Positions 16,768-25,996 of a stretch of DNA of 64,000 bases are shown piece by piece (positions within the stretch are counted from its first letter, which is position 1; each line of letters begins with the position of its first letter). The translations under genes were made by a program, and so were the position numbers. The stretch spans positions 62,001-126,000 of the forward strand of contig NZ_AZQN01000010.1 in assembly GCF_000566685.1 (NCBI RefSeq), in the 5' to 3' direction. The DNA comes from Dyadobacter tibetensis Y620-1 (GTDB taxonomy: Bacteria > Bacteroidota > Bacteroidia > Cytophagales > Spirosomataceae). The notes beneath the pieces are model-generated. The model saw only the letters and a list, made by a program, of their open reading frames with translations. It made no database searches and was not told the origin of the DNA.

Positions 16768-17739
16768 TTATTGCTCAATAACGCTTGTCGAATCCAATGG
16801 AGACTCCTTAGGCCCCTTGTCCTTCTTGCCAAAGATAGACAGGTGGACATAACGTTTGGGTTCTTCCCGGAGGTTAGTCATTAATTTATTAAGGCTCACT
16901 ATAGTCAAGTTCAGGTTGTTATAAAGGGTCTCATCGGTGATCAACTTTCCGGCGGTTCCCTTTCCTGCTTGGACACCCCCTAAGATTTTCTGTAAGTTGG
17001 CAATACTTTGGTTCGCCGAATTAAGGGTTTCTCCAATGCGTAATGCATTTAGCGAGTCGGCAAGGGTATTTGTTTTAGTCAGTAATGGTTTCAGTTGCTT
17101 TTCTGTTTCTATCAGAGAGTTCGATAGCTGGTTCAGGTTATGGAGCGTGCCAGCCAGGGCCTGACGATTGTCGCCCAGTAAGCCGTTGAGATTGGCTGCG
17201 GTCTGGTCATAATTTTTTAAGACTTGGTTGAGTATTTGCCCAGTTTCTTTGAAGCCGGTCACAACAATATTTAGATTGCGAACCAGGGAATCCGCATGGG
17301 TTACTACGGGGAGAGCCTTTTCCTGAAGCAGGGAAGATATACCTGCTTCAGTGCTTCCAATAAGGGTATCTTTGTCGGTTAGCACGTTAGGTAAATTGCC
17401 CATGGATAGACGAATAACCTTACCTCCCAGCAGCCCTCCGTCGGCCAAAAGAGCTGCACTGCCATCTTTTAAGGCTATTCCTTTGCGGATATCCAGGGTG
17501 ACCAGTAAGTGGTTATTTCGTTCGGGAAGTAACCTGATGGCCTGAACACGGCCAACGTTGAGGCCATTCAGCAGCACAGGATTAGACACTGTTAGCCCAT
17601 CAATATTGTCATAGATAACATAATATTTATGAGTCTTGGAAAATATGTCCGACCCTTTGAGAAGATGAAAACCGAAATATAACATTCCGATTGCCACCAG
17701 GCCCATTATTCCTACTTTGGTTTCTTTACTGATTTTCAT
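16768..17739 (-). CDS. MCE/MlaD family lipid-transport protein
   Basis: The 323-residue protein has one N-terminal membrane helix (GIMGLVAIGMLYFGFHLL). A single MCE domain covers about residues 37-115 (YYVIYDNIDGLTVSNPVLLNGLNVGRV in two parts, then LLADGGLLGGKVIRLSMG). A long helical/coiled region follows, with repeated LNQLSNSLIETEKQLK-type segments. MlaD-like proteins form hexameric rings in the periplasm that carry phospholipids for an MlaE/MlaF ABC transporter. No MlaE or MlaF gene is adjacent. It follows the amidase gene by 65 bp on the same strand, so the pair is probably an operon. Confidence 0.9.
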   Translation of the reverse strand: MKISKETKVGIMGLVAIGMLYFGFHLLKGSDIFSKTHKYYVIYDNIDGLTVSNPVLLNGLNVGRVQAIRLLPERNNHLLVTLDIRKGIALKDGSAALLADGGLLGGKVIRLSMGNLPNVLTDKDTLIGSTEAGISSLLQEKALPVVTHADSLVRNLNIVVTGFKETGQILNQVLKNYDQTAANLNGLLGDNRQALAGTLHNLNQLSNSLIETEKQLKPLLTKTNTLADSLNALRIGETLNSANQSIANLQKILGGVQAGKGTAGKLITDETLYNNLNLTIVSLNKLMTNLREEPKRYVHLSIFGKKDKGPKESPLDSTSVIEQ

Positions 17740-17804
17740 GGACTATGTTGACAGCGCCTTATGAGTCGAGCAACGATTATGATTAACAATGAATGTATGG
17801 GACC

Positions 17805-18617
17805 TTAACGGTCCATTTCTTTTTTGTAATTCTTGAATGCCTGGAAAATCACTTCTGCCACCTCGTTCTGGCCATCTCTGGATCTCAGATACTGCTCTTC
17901 TTTCGAGGAAGATAAAAACCCCGTCTCGATTAATACGCTTGGCATAGACGCACGCCATAATACTAGAAACCCTGCTTGTTTTACACCTCTGCTGTCTCGG
18001 TCGGCTAAGGTTTTAAAATTACGTTCTACATGATCTGCAAAGCGTACACTGCTGGAAATGAATGCACTCTGATAATTGGCAAGCATAATATGGGCTAAGG
18101 GCGAATTAGGATCGAAGCCTTTATATTTTTCCTTGTAATTGGTTTCCTTCAAAATTACAGAATTTTCTCGTTTTGCAACTTCCAAGTTACCTTCAGTTTT
18201 ATGAAGTCCCATTACATAGGTCTCAGTTCCCTGTACCGAGCTCGCTCTTGGCGTGGCATTACAATGCACGGATATGAATAGGTCGGCTCGATTTCTGTTC
18301 GCAAAGGCTGAGCGTTCGGTTAGCTCCACGAAGACATCTGTAGAGCGGGTATAGAGTACCTTTACGTCGGGAAATTCTTTTTTAATACGTTTGCCCAGGT
18401 CTAAGACCACATTAAGGGCTACATCTTTTTCCTGTGTTGTACGGCCACGGGTACCAGGATCTTTTCCTCCATGGCCCGCATCAAGAACTACCGTTTTTAC
18501 TTTGGTTACTGCAGCCGATGACTTCAGGCTGTCGGTTTCTGGCTTGTCCTGGATACTAAAGGCAAGGCTGGCAACCAGAAAACATGAAGCAATGATGAAT
18601 TTAAGAACTTTTAACAT
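17805..18617 (-). CDS. N-acetylmuramoyl-L-alanine amidase (AmiC-like)
   Basis: The 270-residue protein has a signal peptide (FIIASCFLVASLAFS) and an Amidase_3 domain. Zn-ligand and catalytic motifs are VVLDAGHGGKDPGT, LFISVHCNATP and VLIETGFLSS, with the TRSTDVFVELTERSAFAN region between. The enzyme cuts the bond between MurNAc and the stem peptide in periplasmic peptidoglycan, usually during cell separation. No LysM or SPOR domain is present. The gene diverges from lptD with 74 bp between start codons and is followed by the MCE gene. Confidence 0.95.
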   Translation of the reverse strand: MLKVLKFIIASCFLVASLAFSIQDKPETDSLKSSAAVTKVKTVVLDAGHGGKDPGTRGRTTQEKDVALNVVLDLGKRIKKEFPDVKVLYTRSTDVFVELTERSAFANRNRADLFISVHCNATPRASSVQGTETYVMGLHKTEGNLEVAKRENSVILKETNYKEKYKGFDPNSPLAHIMLANYQSAFISSSVRFADHVERNFKTLADRDSRGVKQAGFLVLWRASMPSVLIETGFLSSSKEEQYLRSRDGQNEVAEVIFQAFKNYKKEMDR

Positions 18618-18677
18618 TATTTTTCAGTTACGGCGTTATTTGTCTGGGGAATCTCTGTTAATTTTGAGACTACATTG

Positions 18678-18685
18678 CAAAAATA
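18678..18685 (-). promoter_or_regulatory. Candidate -7 box for the amidase-MCE operon
   Basis: On the minus strand TATTTTTG matches TAnnTTTG and lies about 60 bp upstream of the amidase ATG. No -33 TTTG at 19 bp is seen, so this is tentative. Confidence 0.35.
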
Positions 18686-18691
18686 CGTTAT

Positions 18692-21556
18692 TTGTTAGAA
18701 CTGAAAAAAAAGGCGATTATTATATCGCTTACACTGGTGTCCTTTCTTTTTTTTGGCATAGTAGGATGTGCCAGAAAGAATACCCCTGAGCGTGGGAATG
18801 TCAAGGCTTCCTCAGGTTTGCCTGTCGATAGCCTGTCTATGGCTGTGGACAGCGCCGCTATGCCCAAAATGCTTTCCGATTCTATCCTGCTTGCTTCTGA
18901 CTCATTAGCTATCGATAGTGTGCTGGTCAATGGTAAGATGGTGGCACGCTCCGATTCTGCCTCCGCCGATTCCCTAAGTAATCCTGATGATTTACAATAT
19001 GTAGTTAAGTATACAGCCCGGGACTCTACTATCATGGAGGTGGACAAAAAGGAGGTCCATATGTACGGAGAAGCTGAAGTCACTTATGGAACCATTAATC
19101 TAAAAGCGGATTATATTCGGCTCAATTGGATTACCAACGAAGTGTATGCGATTGGTAGCGAGGATACTACTACTACAAAAATGATTGGGGAACCCATTTT
19201 TCAGGATGGTGCTACAACCTATAATACCAAGGAGATTCGGTATAATTTCAAATCTAAGAAGGCTATTATCAAAGGAATTGTCACACAGGAAGGAGATGGT
19301 AATATCCGGGGAGAACGCGTCAAGAAGGATGAGGAAGGTAATTTCTATATCCATAAGGCCATGTATACCACCTGTAATCTGACGCATCCTCACTTTTATA
19401 TCAATGCGCCTAAGATCAAGCTCGTTCACCAGAAACAAGTGATTTCTGGGCCATTTAATATGGTAATCAGCGATGTACCCCTTCCAATTGCTCTCCCCTT
19501 TGGATTTTTTCCTTTTCCTAAGAAAAAAGAAATTGGTACATCGGGCATCATCTTTCCAACTTATGGTGAAGAGCCTAATGGACGAGGGTTTTATTTGCGG
19601 AATGGAGGGTACTATTTTGCGATTAATGAATATGTAAACGCTCAAGTAACCGGACAAATATATTCCACAGGAAGCTGGGGTGTGGGCTTGGCATCCACCT
19701 ATTCCAAACGTTACCGATACAATGGAAGCTTCTCTTTTAACTTTAATAAGAACCGTTCGGGAGATGAGGTTGATCAGATTTTGAATAAGAGTGTTTCAAA
19801 TGATTTCAGCATCCTTTGGTCCCATACCCCTAAGCCAAGGGGGAATTCTACCTTCTCAGCCAATGTGAACGTGAGTAGCAATCGCTATAACCAGTTTCAG
19901 GAATATAATGTAGAGAAGTATACGTCCAATGTTGCCAGTTCTTCGGTTCAGTATAATCGGACATTTGGGCAGTATATGCGGGCGGCAGCTAGTTTGCGGG
20001 TAAATCAGAACTTTGGTCAAGTGAATCCTACCACGCAGATCAAAGAAAATGGCAAGACCAATATCAATAGTAGCTTTAGTTTTGGGGTCAATCAGATCGC
20101 CCCATTTGCCTTGAAAAACGCCCGCGGACGTTGGTTCGAATCATTCCGCTTAGGTATGGACTTTAGTGGCGACTATGCCGTTAGCAATGTTTTGAGTGCC
20201 ATTGATACGACCTATACTAGCCTTGGATTCAGACTGACCGAGGCGATAGACACGGCAAGGATAGGAAAGCAGGAAATATTGGACTTTACGGTGGGCAATC
20301 TGCCAGATATGCTCCAAGATGCTCAGTTTACCGGGCGTTATAGTCTACCCATCTCCTTACCCAATTTTAAGGTACTCCGTTTTATCAACCTGACCCCGTC
20401 TATGTCCTTAAATGGGGAGGTGTTTACCAAGCAATATCGTTATACCGAGGTAGAGCCAGGCCTGATCAGGATGGATACCCTAAACAAGGCAGGGACTCAG
20501 TATTCATATAACTTCGGGGCTGGAATCAATACCCGGTTCTATGGTACCTTTTTTGTTAAAGGCAAACGGTTAGAGGCCATCAGACATACCGTAATACCTT
20601 CCTTATCTTTTACCTATACTCCCGACTTTACAGGAGAAGCCTTTGGTTTTTACCAACGGATTGACGTTGTAGACTCAGAGGGGGTGTTAAGAAAATTATC
20701 TCTATCTAAATTTAATGGTATAGGGTCGGGCGTAAGTAATGGACGAGCCTCCAGTGTAGTCTCTTTTAGCCTGAACAACTCCTTCGAAATGAAGCTCAGG
20801 TCTAAAAGCGACACAGCAGCCACTCAATTTGAAAAGGTTTCCTTACTGGATAACCTCAGTTTGGGCGGTAATTATAACCTGCTGGCCGATTCTTTGAACC
20901 TGTCCAATATTACCCTTAATGCCAATGCCAGGATAGGAAAGAACTTGAATCTGAATTTCAACATGAACTTGGATCCTTATACCTATGTGGCCGACAGTTA
21001 TTATACTCAGGGGAGGAAGATTAATAAGTTTGCTATCACCCAGGGCGACGGTTTGGCCAATCTCCAGAATCTGGCATTTACACTTGGGACCAATTTTTCA
21101 CCCAAACAGTCGCAATCGTCCAAACCCAAACCGGGAGAGAACAGCACTGCAACAGCGGAGCAACGGGAATTTATTCAGCAAAATCCAGACATCTATGTAG
21201 ATTATACCATTCCCTGGAACATCAGTCTGAATTATAACTTTAACTTGTCCAAGCCGGGTTTAGCGGCTACTACCATCGTACAAGCGGTGAATGTGACCGG
21301 CGATTTGAGCCTTACCAAGAATTTCAAGATTAGCGGAAGCACGGGTTTCGACTTCGTTGCTTTTAAACCGACCATAACCCAGCTTACCCTCTATCGCGAT
21401 CTTCATTGCTGGGACATGAGTTTTAGTTGGACGCCTTTCGCCGGAAGTCGGACACGGATGAGTAATTATAGCTTTACATTAAAGGTCAAGTCTAGTATCT
21501 TGCAGGATCTTAAGGTTTCCCGACGTCGTTCTTTCTACGATCAGGCCGCGTACTAA
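18692..21556 (+). CDS. lptD: LptD-type LPS assembly outer-membrane protein
   Basis: At 954 residues it has an N-terminal export signal with a Cys (FFGIVGCARKN), then a Ser/Asp-rich spacer. An OstA/LptA-like beta-jellyroll follows (TTYNTKEIRYNFKSKKAIIK, with EAEVTYGTINLKADYIRLN before it). The large C-terminal barrel is rich in alternating aromatic strands such as GSFSFNFNKNRSG and WDMSFSWTPFAGSR. This is the Bacteroidota form of LptD, which inserts LPS into the outer leaflet. The start is TTG at 18692; no ATG lies before the signal peptide. The KdsD-type isomerase and this gene both point to Kdo-containing LPS. LptE is not adjacent. Confidence 0.85.
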   Translation: MLELKKKAIIISLTLVSFLFFGIVGCARKNTPERGNVKASSGLPVDSLSMAVDSAAMPKMLSDSILLASDSLAIDSVLVNGKMVARSDSASADSLSNPDDLQYVVKYTARDSTIMEVDKKEVHMYGEAEVTYGTINLKADYIRLNWITNEVYAIGSEDTTTTKMIGEPIFQDGATTYNTKEIRYNFKSKKAIIKGIVTQEGDGNIRGERVKKDEEGNFYIHKAMYTTCNLTHPHFYINAPKIKLVHQKQVISGPFNMVISDVPLPIALPFGFFPFPKKKEIGTSGIIFPTYGEEPNGRGFYLRNGGYYFAINEYVNAQVTGQIYSTGSWGVGLASTYSKRYRYNGSFSFNFNKNRSGDEVDQILNKSVSNDFSILWSHTPKPRGNSTFSANVNVSSNRYNQFQEYNVEKYTSNVASSSVQYNRTFGQYMRAAASLRVNQNFGQVNPTTQIKENGKTNINSSFSFGVNQIAPFALKNARGRWFESFRLGMDFSGDYAVSNVLSAIDTTYTSLGFRLTEAIDTARIGKQEILDFTVGNLPDMLQDAQFTGRYSLPISLPNFKVLRFINLTPSMSLNGEVFTKQYRYTEVEPGLIRMDTLNKAGTQYSYNFGAGINTRFYGTFFVKGKRLEAIRHTVIPSLSFTYTPDFTGEAFGFYQRIDVVDSEGVLRKLSLSKFNGIGSGVSNGRASSVVSFSLNNSFEMKLRSKSDTAATQFEKVSLLDNLSLGGNYNLLADSLNLSNITLNANARIGKNLNLNFNMNLDPYTYVADSYYTQGRKINKFAITQGDGLANLQNLAFTLGTNFSPKQSQSSKPKPGENSTATAEQREFIQQNPDIYVDYTIPWNISLNYNFNLSKPGLAATTIVQAVNVTGDLSLTKNFKISGSTGFDFVAFKPTITQLTLYRDLHCWDMSFSWTPFAGSRTRMSNYSFTLKVKSSILQDLKVSRRRSFYDQAAY

Positions 21557-21706
21557 TAGGGATGGCCCGCCCAAGCAGGTTGCCTATTGAGAGGGGAAAC
21601 TGGATAGACTCCGCCGCTAGGAATAGGGTGACAAATGTACCGGGATTGGCAATTTATGGCATGAGGGTACCAGGCAAGTGGAGGATTAAGATCGGTAACC
21701 AACTAA

Positions 21707-21735
21707 AAAAAGCCCGACAGTTTGCCGGGCTTTTT
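21707..21735. terminator. Bidirectional terminator between lptD and the DUF1573 gene
   Basis: AAAAAGCCCG (21707-21716) and CGGGCTTTTT (21726-21735) are perfect arms around a 9-base loop, flanked by A and T runs. About 150 bp of unassigned sequence separate it from the lptD stop. Confidence 0.9.
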
Positions 21736-21753
21736 ACTGAAATGAGGGCTTCC

Positions 21754-22131
21754 TTATTTCTTGGGAACTACTTCACCATTGAGCATAAGGCTAATGGAAC
21801 CACCTTCTGTATTACTATATACCGTCACAGGCTTATTGAATGGGCCTGCTGCAGCGGCATTATAGGTGGCCTTAACACTTCCAGTTTTTCCAGGAAGTAC
21901 GGGCTCTTTAGACCAAACAGGTGTTGTACAACCACAGGATACAGTAACATTAGAGATGACAACTGGATCGGAACCCGTGTTGGTGAACGTGAATTCGTGT
22001 GTAACGGGTGTGCCTTGAGGGACTTTCCCGAATTTGTGTGTTTCTTCTTTAAATTTTAAAACGCCTTTCTGAGCAAAACTTACGGTCGAAAGACCTATCA
22101 GTAAAACGAATGCTGAAAAAAATAATTTCAT
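21754..22131 (-). CDS. DUF1573 family exported protein
   Basis: The 125-residue protein has a signal peptide ending SFAQ and a single Ig-like beta domain. The family core is TFTNTGSDPVVISNVTVSCG followed by CTTPVWSKEPVLPGKTG. DUF1573 proteins are abundant in Bacteroidota and are thought to be periplasmic or surface-associated binding modules; their ligand is unknown. The double-Cys SCGCTTP motif is the family hallmark. It stands alone with its own terminator, facing lptD tail to tail. Confidence 0.9.
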   Translation of the reverse strand: MKLFFSAFVLLIGLSTVSFAQKGVLKFKEETHKFGKVPQGTPVTHEFTFTNTGSDPVVISNVTVSCGCTTPVWSKEPVLPGKTGSVKATYNAAAAGPFNKPVTVYSNTEGGSISLMLNGEVVPKK

Positions 22132-22275
22132 GATTGCAGTATTACATTTAAATGGTTGACATGATTTCCTAGGACAAGGATAATATTAATTAAGGGAAAC
22201 TAATAAATATTAACCAATATTAACACAAGTGCGGAAAGATATTGCCAAGATAGTAAAGATTATTATTTTCCTCCA

Positions 22276-22283
22276 TAATTTTG
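22276..22283 (+). promoter_or_regulatory. Candidate -7 box for the E1/pgl-like operon
   Basis: TAATTTTG fits TAnnTTTG and lies about 55 bp upstream of the E1 start. No -33 element was found at 19-20 bp. Confidence 0.35.
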
Positions 22284-22338
22284 GCTCTAACGCAAAAAAA
22301 TGTAATTTAACTACATAAAAACCCTGTATCGCTTGCTT

Positions 22339-24750
22339 ATGCTTTTAAATGACCAATTGACCGGCACCATTGATTTAAAGAAGGAAACCATCCTGAAGGA
22401 TTATCGCCTTGCCTGCGAGAGCCGTCAGGTGAGTTTGTTGGGGAGGAAGGATACCATGGGAGGTCGCTCAAAATTTGGGATTTTTGGAGATGGTAAAGAA
22501 CTGGCGCAGTTGGCATTGGCTCATGTGTATCAGATGGGCGACTTTAGGTCGGGCTACTATCGCGATCAGACTATTGAAGCGGCAGTGGGGAATCTCACAT
22601 GGAGATCTTTTTTCGCTCAAATGTATGCTCATGCCGATTTGGAACATGAGCCGAGTACGGCTGGACGCTCCATGAACGGGCATTTTTCTACCCGCTGGCT
22701 GGACGAACAGGGAGACTGGTTAAATCAGACAGAACTTTATAATTCAGTTTGTGATATTTCTTCTACGGCAGGGCAGATGCCTAGAGCAGTAGGCTTAGCT
22801 TATACTTCTAAGCTGTATCGTAAAATGCCTTCCTTACAGGATTTGGAAAAATTTTCTAGGAAGGGTAATGAAATCGTATTTGCCACAATAGGGGATGCAT
22901 CCACCTCTCAGGGAATGTTTTGGGAGACCTTGAATGCGGCCGGTGTGTTGCAAGTACCTTTGTTAACTTCAGTATGGGACGATGGTTATGGTATTTCGGT
23001 GCCCGTAGCCTATCAGACTACCAAGGGTAGCATATCGAAGGCCATGGCCGGCATGCAGCAGACCGAGGAAGAGCTAGGTGTACATATCCTTACCGTCCGA
23101 GGCTGGGATTATGTAGCCCTTCTGGAAACCTACCAGACAGCGGCAAATATTTGTCGTAATCAGCATATACCGGTATTGGTACATGTTACGGAGCTCACCC
23201 AGCCGCAAGGGCATTCAACATCCGGATCTCATGAGCGATATAAGTCAAAGTCAAGACTGAAATGGGAGCGGGAGCACGATTGTAATATCCACTTCCGTAA
23301 CTGGATTATTGAAAATGGCTATGGGGATGAGGAGGAATTAGTTGAAATTGAGATCGAATCTAAAGAAAAGGCCCTGCAGGAGCGAAATTTAGCCTGGCAA
23401 TCCTATCGCCAAGAGCAGGATGCGCTCTACCTTTCCTCTGTTCAAGCGATGCAGGAATATATGAAGGCTAGTCCCAATGCCGAGGAGGTCAGCAATGTTA
23501 TTCATGATTTATCGAAAACTTATTTGCCCACCCGTAAGGATGTGGCGGGAAGTCTCCGTAAAGTATTAAGGATCGATCGTGCCGAAAAAAGCCTGGCGAA
23601 AAGCCAGCTCCTGGAACGACTCCGGACGTTGCTGGATTTGGGTGCAGACAAATACAATACCCATCTCTATAGCCAGACGGAGTTCAGCCCTATGCAAGTG
23701 GTTGTGGAAGCTGCTCGCTATGATGATGATGCCCGTATGGTAGATGGACGAGAGGTGATTCGCGCCTATTTTGATGGCTTGTTCCAAAGAGATCAAAGAG
23801 TTTTTGCCCTCGGTGAAGATGTAGGTCAAATCGGGGATGTGAATCAGGGCTTTGCTGGGCTACAAGAAAAATATGGTGAAGATAGAATCACCGATACCGG
23901 TATCCGCGAGACCACTATTGTGGGCCAGGGAATAGGAATGGCAATGCGGGGGCTTCGGCCGATTGTGGAGATACAATATTTTGATTATATTTATTATGCC
24001 TTACCGACCTTGACTGACGATTTGGCAAGTTTGCGTTATCGTACGGCAGGAGGGCAAAAAGCACCGCTTATCGTGCGGACCAGAGGTCACCGTTTAGAAG
24101 GTATCTGGCACTCGGGGTCGCCAATGGGCACCATGATCAGCAGCCTGCGGGGTATGCATGTACTGGTTCCCAGAAACTTTACCCAGGCGGCAGGTTTTTA
24201 TAATACTTTGATGAAAGGAGATGACCCTGCTCTGGTAATTGAACCTTTAAACTCTTATCGTCAGAAGGAAAAGTTGCCCTCTAATCTGGATACTATTTGC
24301 TTGCCTCTGGGGGTGCCAGAGATACTAAAAGAAGGGAATGATCTGACTATTGTTACCTATGGCTCCATGTGCCGGATTGTGATGGAAGCGGCTACTCAAC
24401 TCAGTCATATGGGTATTGAAGTGGAGGTGCTGGATGTTCAAACTCTTTTGCCTTTTGATATCAATGGGCTGATCGTTACATCCATCAAAAAGACCAATCG
24501 GGTGATATTTGCCGACGAAGATATGCCGGGAAGTGCATCGGCATATATGATGCAGCAGGTACTGGAAAAACAAAATGCATACAGGTGGTTGGATTCTGCT
24601 CCTCAGACTATATCGGCTAAGGATCATCGTCCGCCTTATGGATCTGACGGAGATTATTTTACCAAACCAAATATGGACGATGTGATTGAAAAGGCCTATG
24701 CCTTGATGCACGAAGCCCGACCAGCTGATTACCCATCGATGTTCGAGTAA
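22339..24750 (+). CDS. Branched-chain 2-oxo acid dehydrogenase E1, fused alpha-beta
   Basis: The 803-residue fusion of the two E1 chains is the Bacteroidota type. The alpha half (about 1-420) has RDQTIEAAVGNLTWRSFFAQ and the thiamine-diphosphate motif GDASTSQGMFWETLNAAG, with VWDDGYGIS completing it. The beta half (about 445-803) has FALGEDVGQIGDVNQGF, the RITDTGIRE block and ADEDMPGSAS. The enzyme decarboxylates branched-chain 2-oxo acids and loads an E2 lipoyl domain, giving precursors of branched fatty acids. E2 and E3 are not in the window. ATG at 22339 is preferred over an in-frame TTG at 22333. The next gene starts 19 bp later, so the downstream sugar genes are probably on the same transcript. 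Confidence 0.9.
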   Translation: MLLNDQLTGTIDLKKETILKDYRLACESRQVSLLGRKDTMGGRSKFGIFGDGKELAQLALAHVYQMGDFRSGYYRDQTIEAAVGNLTWRSFFAQMYAHADLEHEPSTAGRSMNGHFSTRWLDEQGDWLNQTELYNSVCDISSTAGQMPRAVGLAYTSKLYRKMPSLQDLEKFSRKGNEIVFATIGDASTSQGMFWETLNAAGVLQVPLLTSVWDDGYGISVPVAYQTTKGSISKAMAGMQQTEEELGVHILTVRGWDYVALLETYQTAANICRNQHIPVLVHVTELTQPQGHSTSGSHERYKSKSRLKWEREHDCNIHFRNWIIENGYGDEEELVEIEIESKEKALQERNLAWQSYRQEQDALYLSSVQAMQEYMKASPNAEEVSNVIHDLSKTYLPTRKDVAGSLRKVLRIDRAEKSLAKSQLLERLRTLLDLGADKYNTHLYSQTEFSPMQVVVEAARYDDDARMVDGREVIRAYFDGLFQRDQRVFALGEDVGQIGDVNQGFAGLQEKYGEDRITDTGIRETTIVGQGIGMAMRGLRPIVEIQYFDYIYYALPTLTDDLASLRYRTAGGQKAPLIVRTRGHRLEGIWHSGSPMGTMISSLRGMHVLVPRNFTQAAGFYNTLMKGDDPALVIEPLNSYRQKEKLPSNLDTICLPLGVPEILKEGNDLTIVTYGSMCRIVMEAATQLSHMGIEVEVLDVQTLLPFDINGLIVTSIKKTNRVIFADEDMPGSASAYMMQQVLEKQNAYRWLDSAPQTISAKDHRPPYGSDGDYFTKPNMDDVIEKAYALMHEARPADYPSMFE

Positions 24751-24769
24751 GTCCTTTTAACCTATTATC

Positions 24770-25363
24770 ATGTACCGCAGGTACGGAAAACGAGCAATGG
24801 ACCTCTGCCTTTCCTTATTGGCAATGGTTTTGCTTTGGCCCTTAGCCTGTTGTCTGGGACTATTGGTATTCTTATACTTTCGGGAAAATCCAATCTTCCG
24901 GCAGAGAAGACCGGGTAAAGATGGAATCCTTTTTACTATTTATAAGTTTCGCTCAATGCCTTCTCTGCGAGACTCCGGCGGTAAGCTATTTCCTGACAGC
25001 CAACGCATTACTCCATTCGGAAACTGGTTACGGGCAAGTTCCCTGGATGAGATGCCACAGGTATGGAATGTATTCACAGGAAATATGAGTTTGGTGGGGC
25101 CGAGGCCTCTTTTACCCGAATACCTTCCTTTATATAATATTAGCCAAGGGCAACGACATCGGGTCCGGCCCGGCATCACTGGTTGGGCTCAGGTCAATGG
25201 CCGAAACGCCATCTCCTGGAAGTCAAAATTGAACTTCGATACGGAGTATGTAGTGCTTTATTCCTTCCCGTTCGATTGTAAAATATTAGCAATTACACTT
25301 CGGCAAATGATTGGGAAGAGGCAGGTGGAGTATTCGATTGTTGAAAAGTTTAACGGTAATTAA
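24770..25363 (+). CDS. PglC-like sugar-1-phosphate transferase
   Basis: The 197-residue monotopic phosphoglycosyl transferase loads a sugar phosphate onto a polyprenol phosphate. One hydrophobic N-terminal segment (LCLSLLAMVLLWPLACCL) precedes the catalytic core: FRENPIFRQRRPGKDG, IYKFRSM, the Asp-Glu pair in ASSLDEMPQVWNVFTGNMS, and LVGPRPLLPEYL. WAQVNGRNAISW is diagnostic of the family. Its small size fits PglC rather than the five-helix WcaJ type. It is followed by PglD-like and PglE-like genes at 12-bp spacings, a set typical of diacetamido-trideoxy-hexose (bacillosamine) glycans. Confidence 0.9.
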   Translation: MYRRYGKRAMDLCLSLLAMVLLWPLACCLGLLVFLYFRENPIFRQRRPGKDGILFTIYKFRSMPSLRDSGGKLFPDSQRITPFGNWLRASSLDEMPQVWNVFTGNMSLVGPRPLLPEYLPLYNISQGQRHRVRPGITGWAQVNGRNAISWKSKLNFDTEYVVLYSFPFDCKILAITLRQMIGKRQVEYSIVEKFNGN

Positions 25364-25375
25364 TCGAACCTAACG

Positions 25376-25984
25376 ATGCTGATCTATGGAAGTGGAGGAC
25401 ATGCCAAGGTATTGATTAGTAGTTTGCAGGCTCTGAATATGAATGTTTCAGGAGTCTTCGACGACGACCCTCATGTTGTGCCCCAGCAGAATATTCCATT
25501 TCTTGGCTCATATCATCCAGGTATCTTTCCCACAAGGCTGGTGATTTTGGGTATGGGGGATATTGGCACACGCCTTCGGTTGGCAGCGGGTATAAGGCAT
25601 GCCTATGGCCAAATCGTCCATCCCTCTGCCTTGGTAGATGTCAGCGTGCCTTTGGGGCTTGGTAGCGTAATATTACAGGGGGCGATCGTTCAGGTAGGAA
25701 GTATAATTGGGCCTCAGGTTATAATTAACACCCGGGCCTCAGTGGACCACGATTGTCGTATTGGCGCTTTCGTTCATATAGCTCCGGGTGCTATAATTTG
25801 CGGCGGGGTTTCGGTAGGGGCCAATACCCTGGTTGGTGCCGGGTCCATTCTGGTGCCTGGAATCAGGATTGGGGAGAATTGCTTCATCGCTGCAGGCTCG
25901 GTCATTACTCAGGATTTTCCTGATGGATGCTTCATCCGAGGTAATCCAGCCAAGCGTATAGGGACTTATCAACATGCCATCTAG
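25376..25984 (+). CDS. PglD/NeuD-like sugar acetyltransferase
   Basis: The 202-residue protein has a small nucleotide-sugar-binding N-domain starting LIYGSGGHAKVLI. A left-handed beta-helix of hexapeptide repeats covers about 90-190 (VILQGAIVQVGSIIG, SVDHDCRIGAFVHIAPGAII, GENCFIAAGSVITQD). The SVDHDC...H segment contains the general base His of PglD/NeuD acyltransferases. It likely acetylates the 4-amino group made by the PglE-like enzyme encoded next. The start lies 12 bp after the transferase gene. O-acetyltransferases of the NeuD type cannot be excluded. Confidence 0.88.
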   Translation: MLIYGSGGHAKVLISSLQALNMNVSGVFDDDPHVVPQQNIPFLGSYHPGIFPTRLVILGMGDIGTRLRLAAGIRHAYGQIVHPSALVDVSVPLGLGSVILQGAIVQVGSIIGPQVIINTRASVDHDCRIGAFVHIAPGAIICGGVSVGANTLVGAGSILVPGIRIGENCFIAAGSVITQDFPDGCFIRGNPAKRIGTYQHAI

Positions 25985-25996
25985 CCGTATTTCCGT

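Noticed and set aside
21562..22059. Open frame opposite the DUF1573 gene
   Set aside because: It reads through a hairpin terminator and the reverse of a well-supported gene; its composition is not protein-like.
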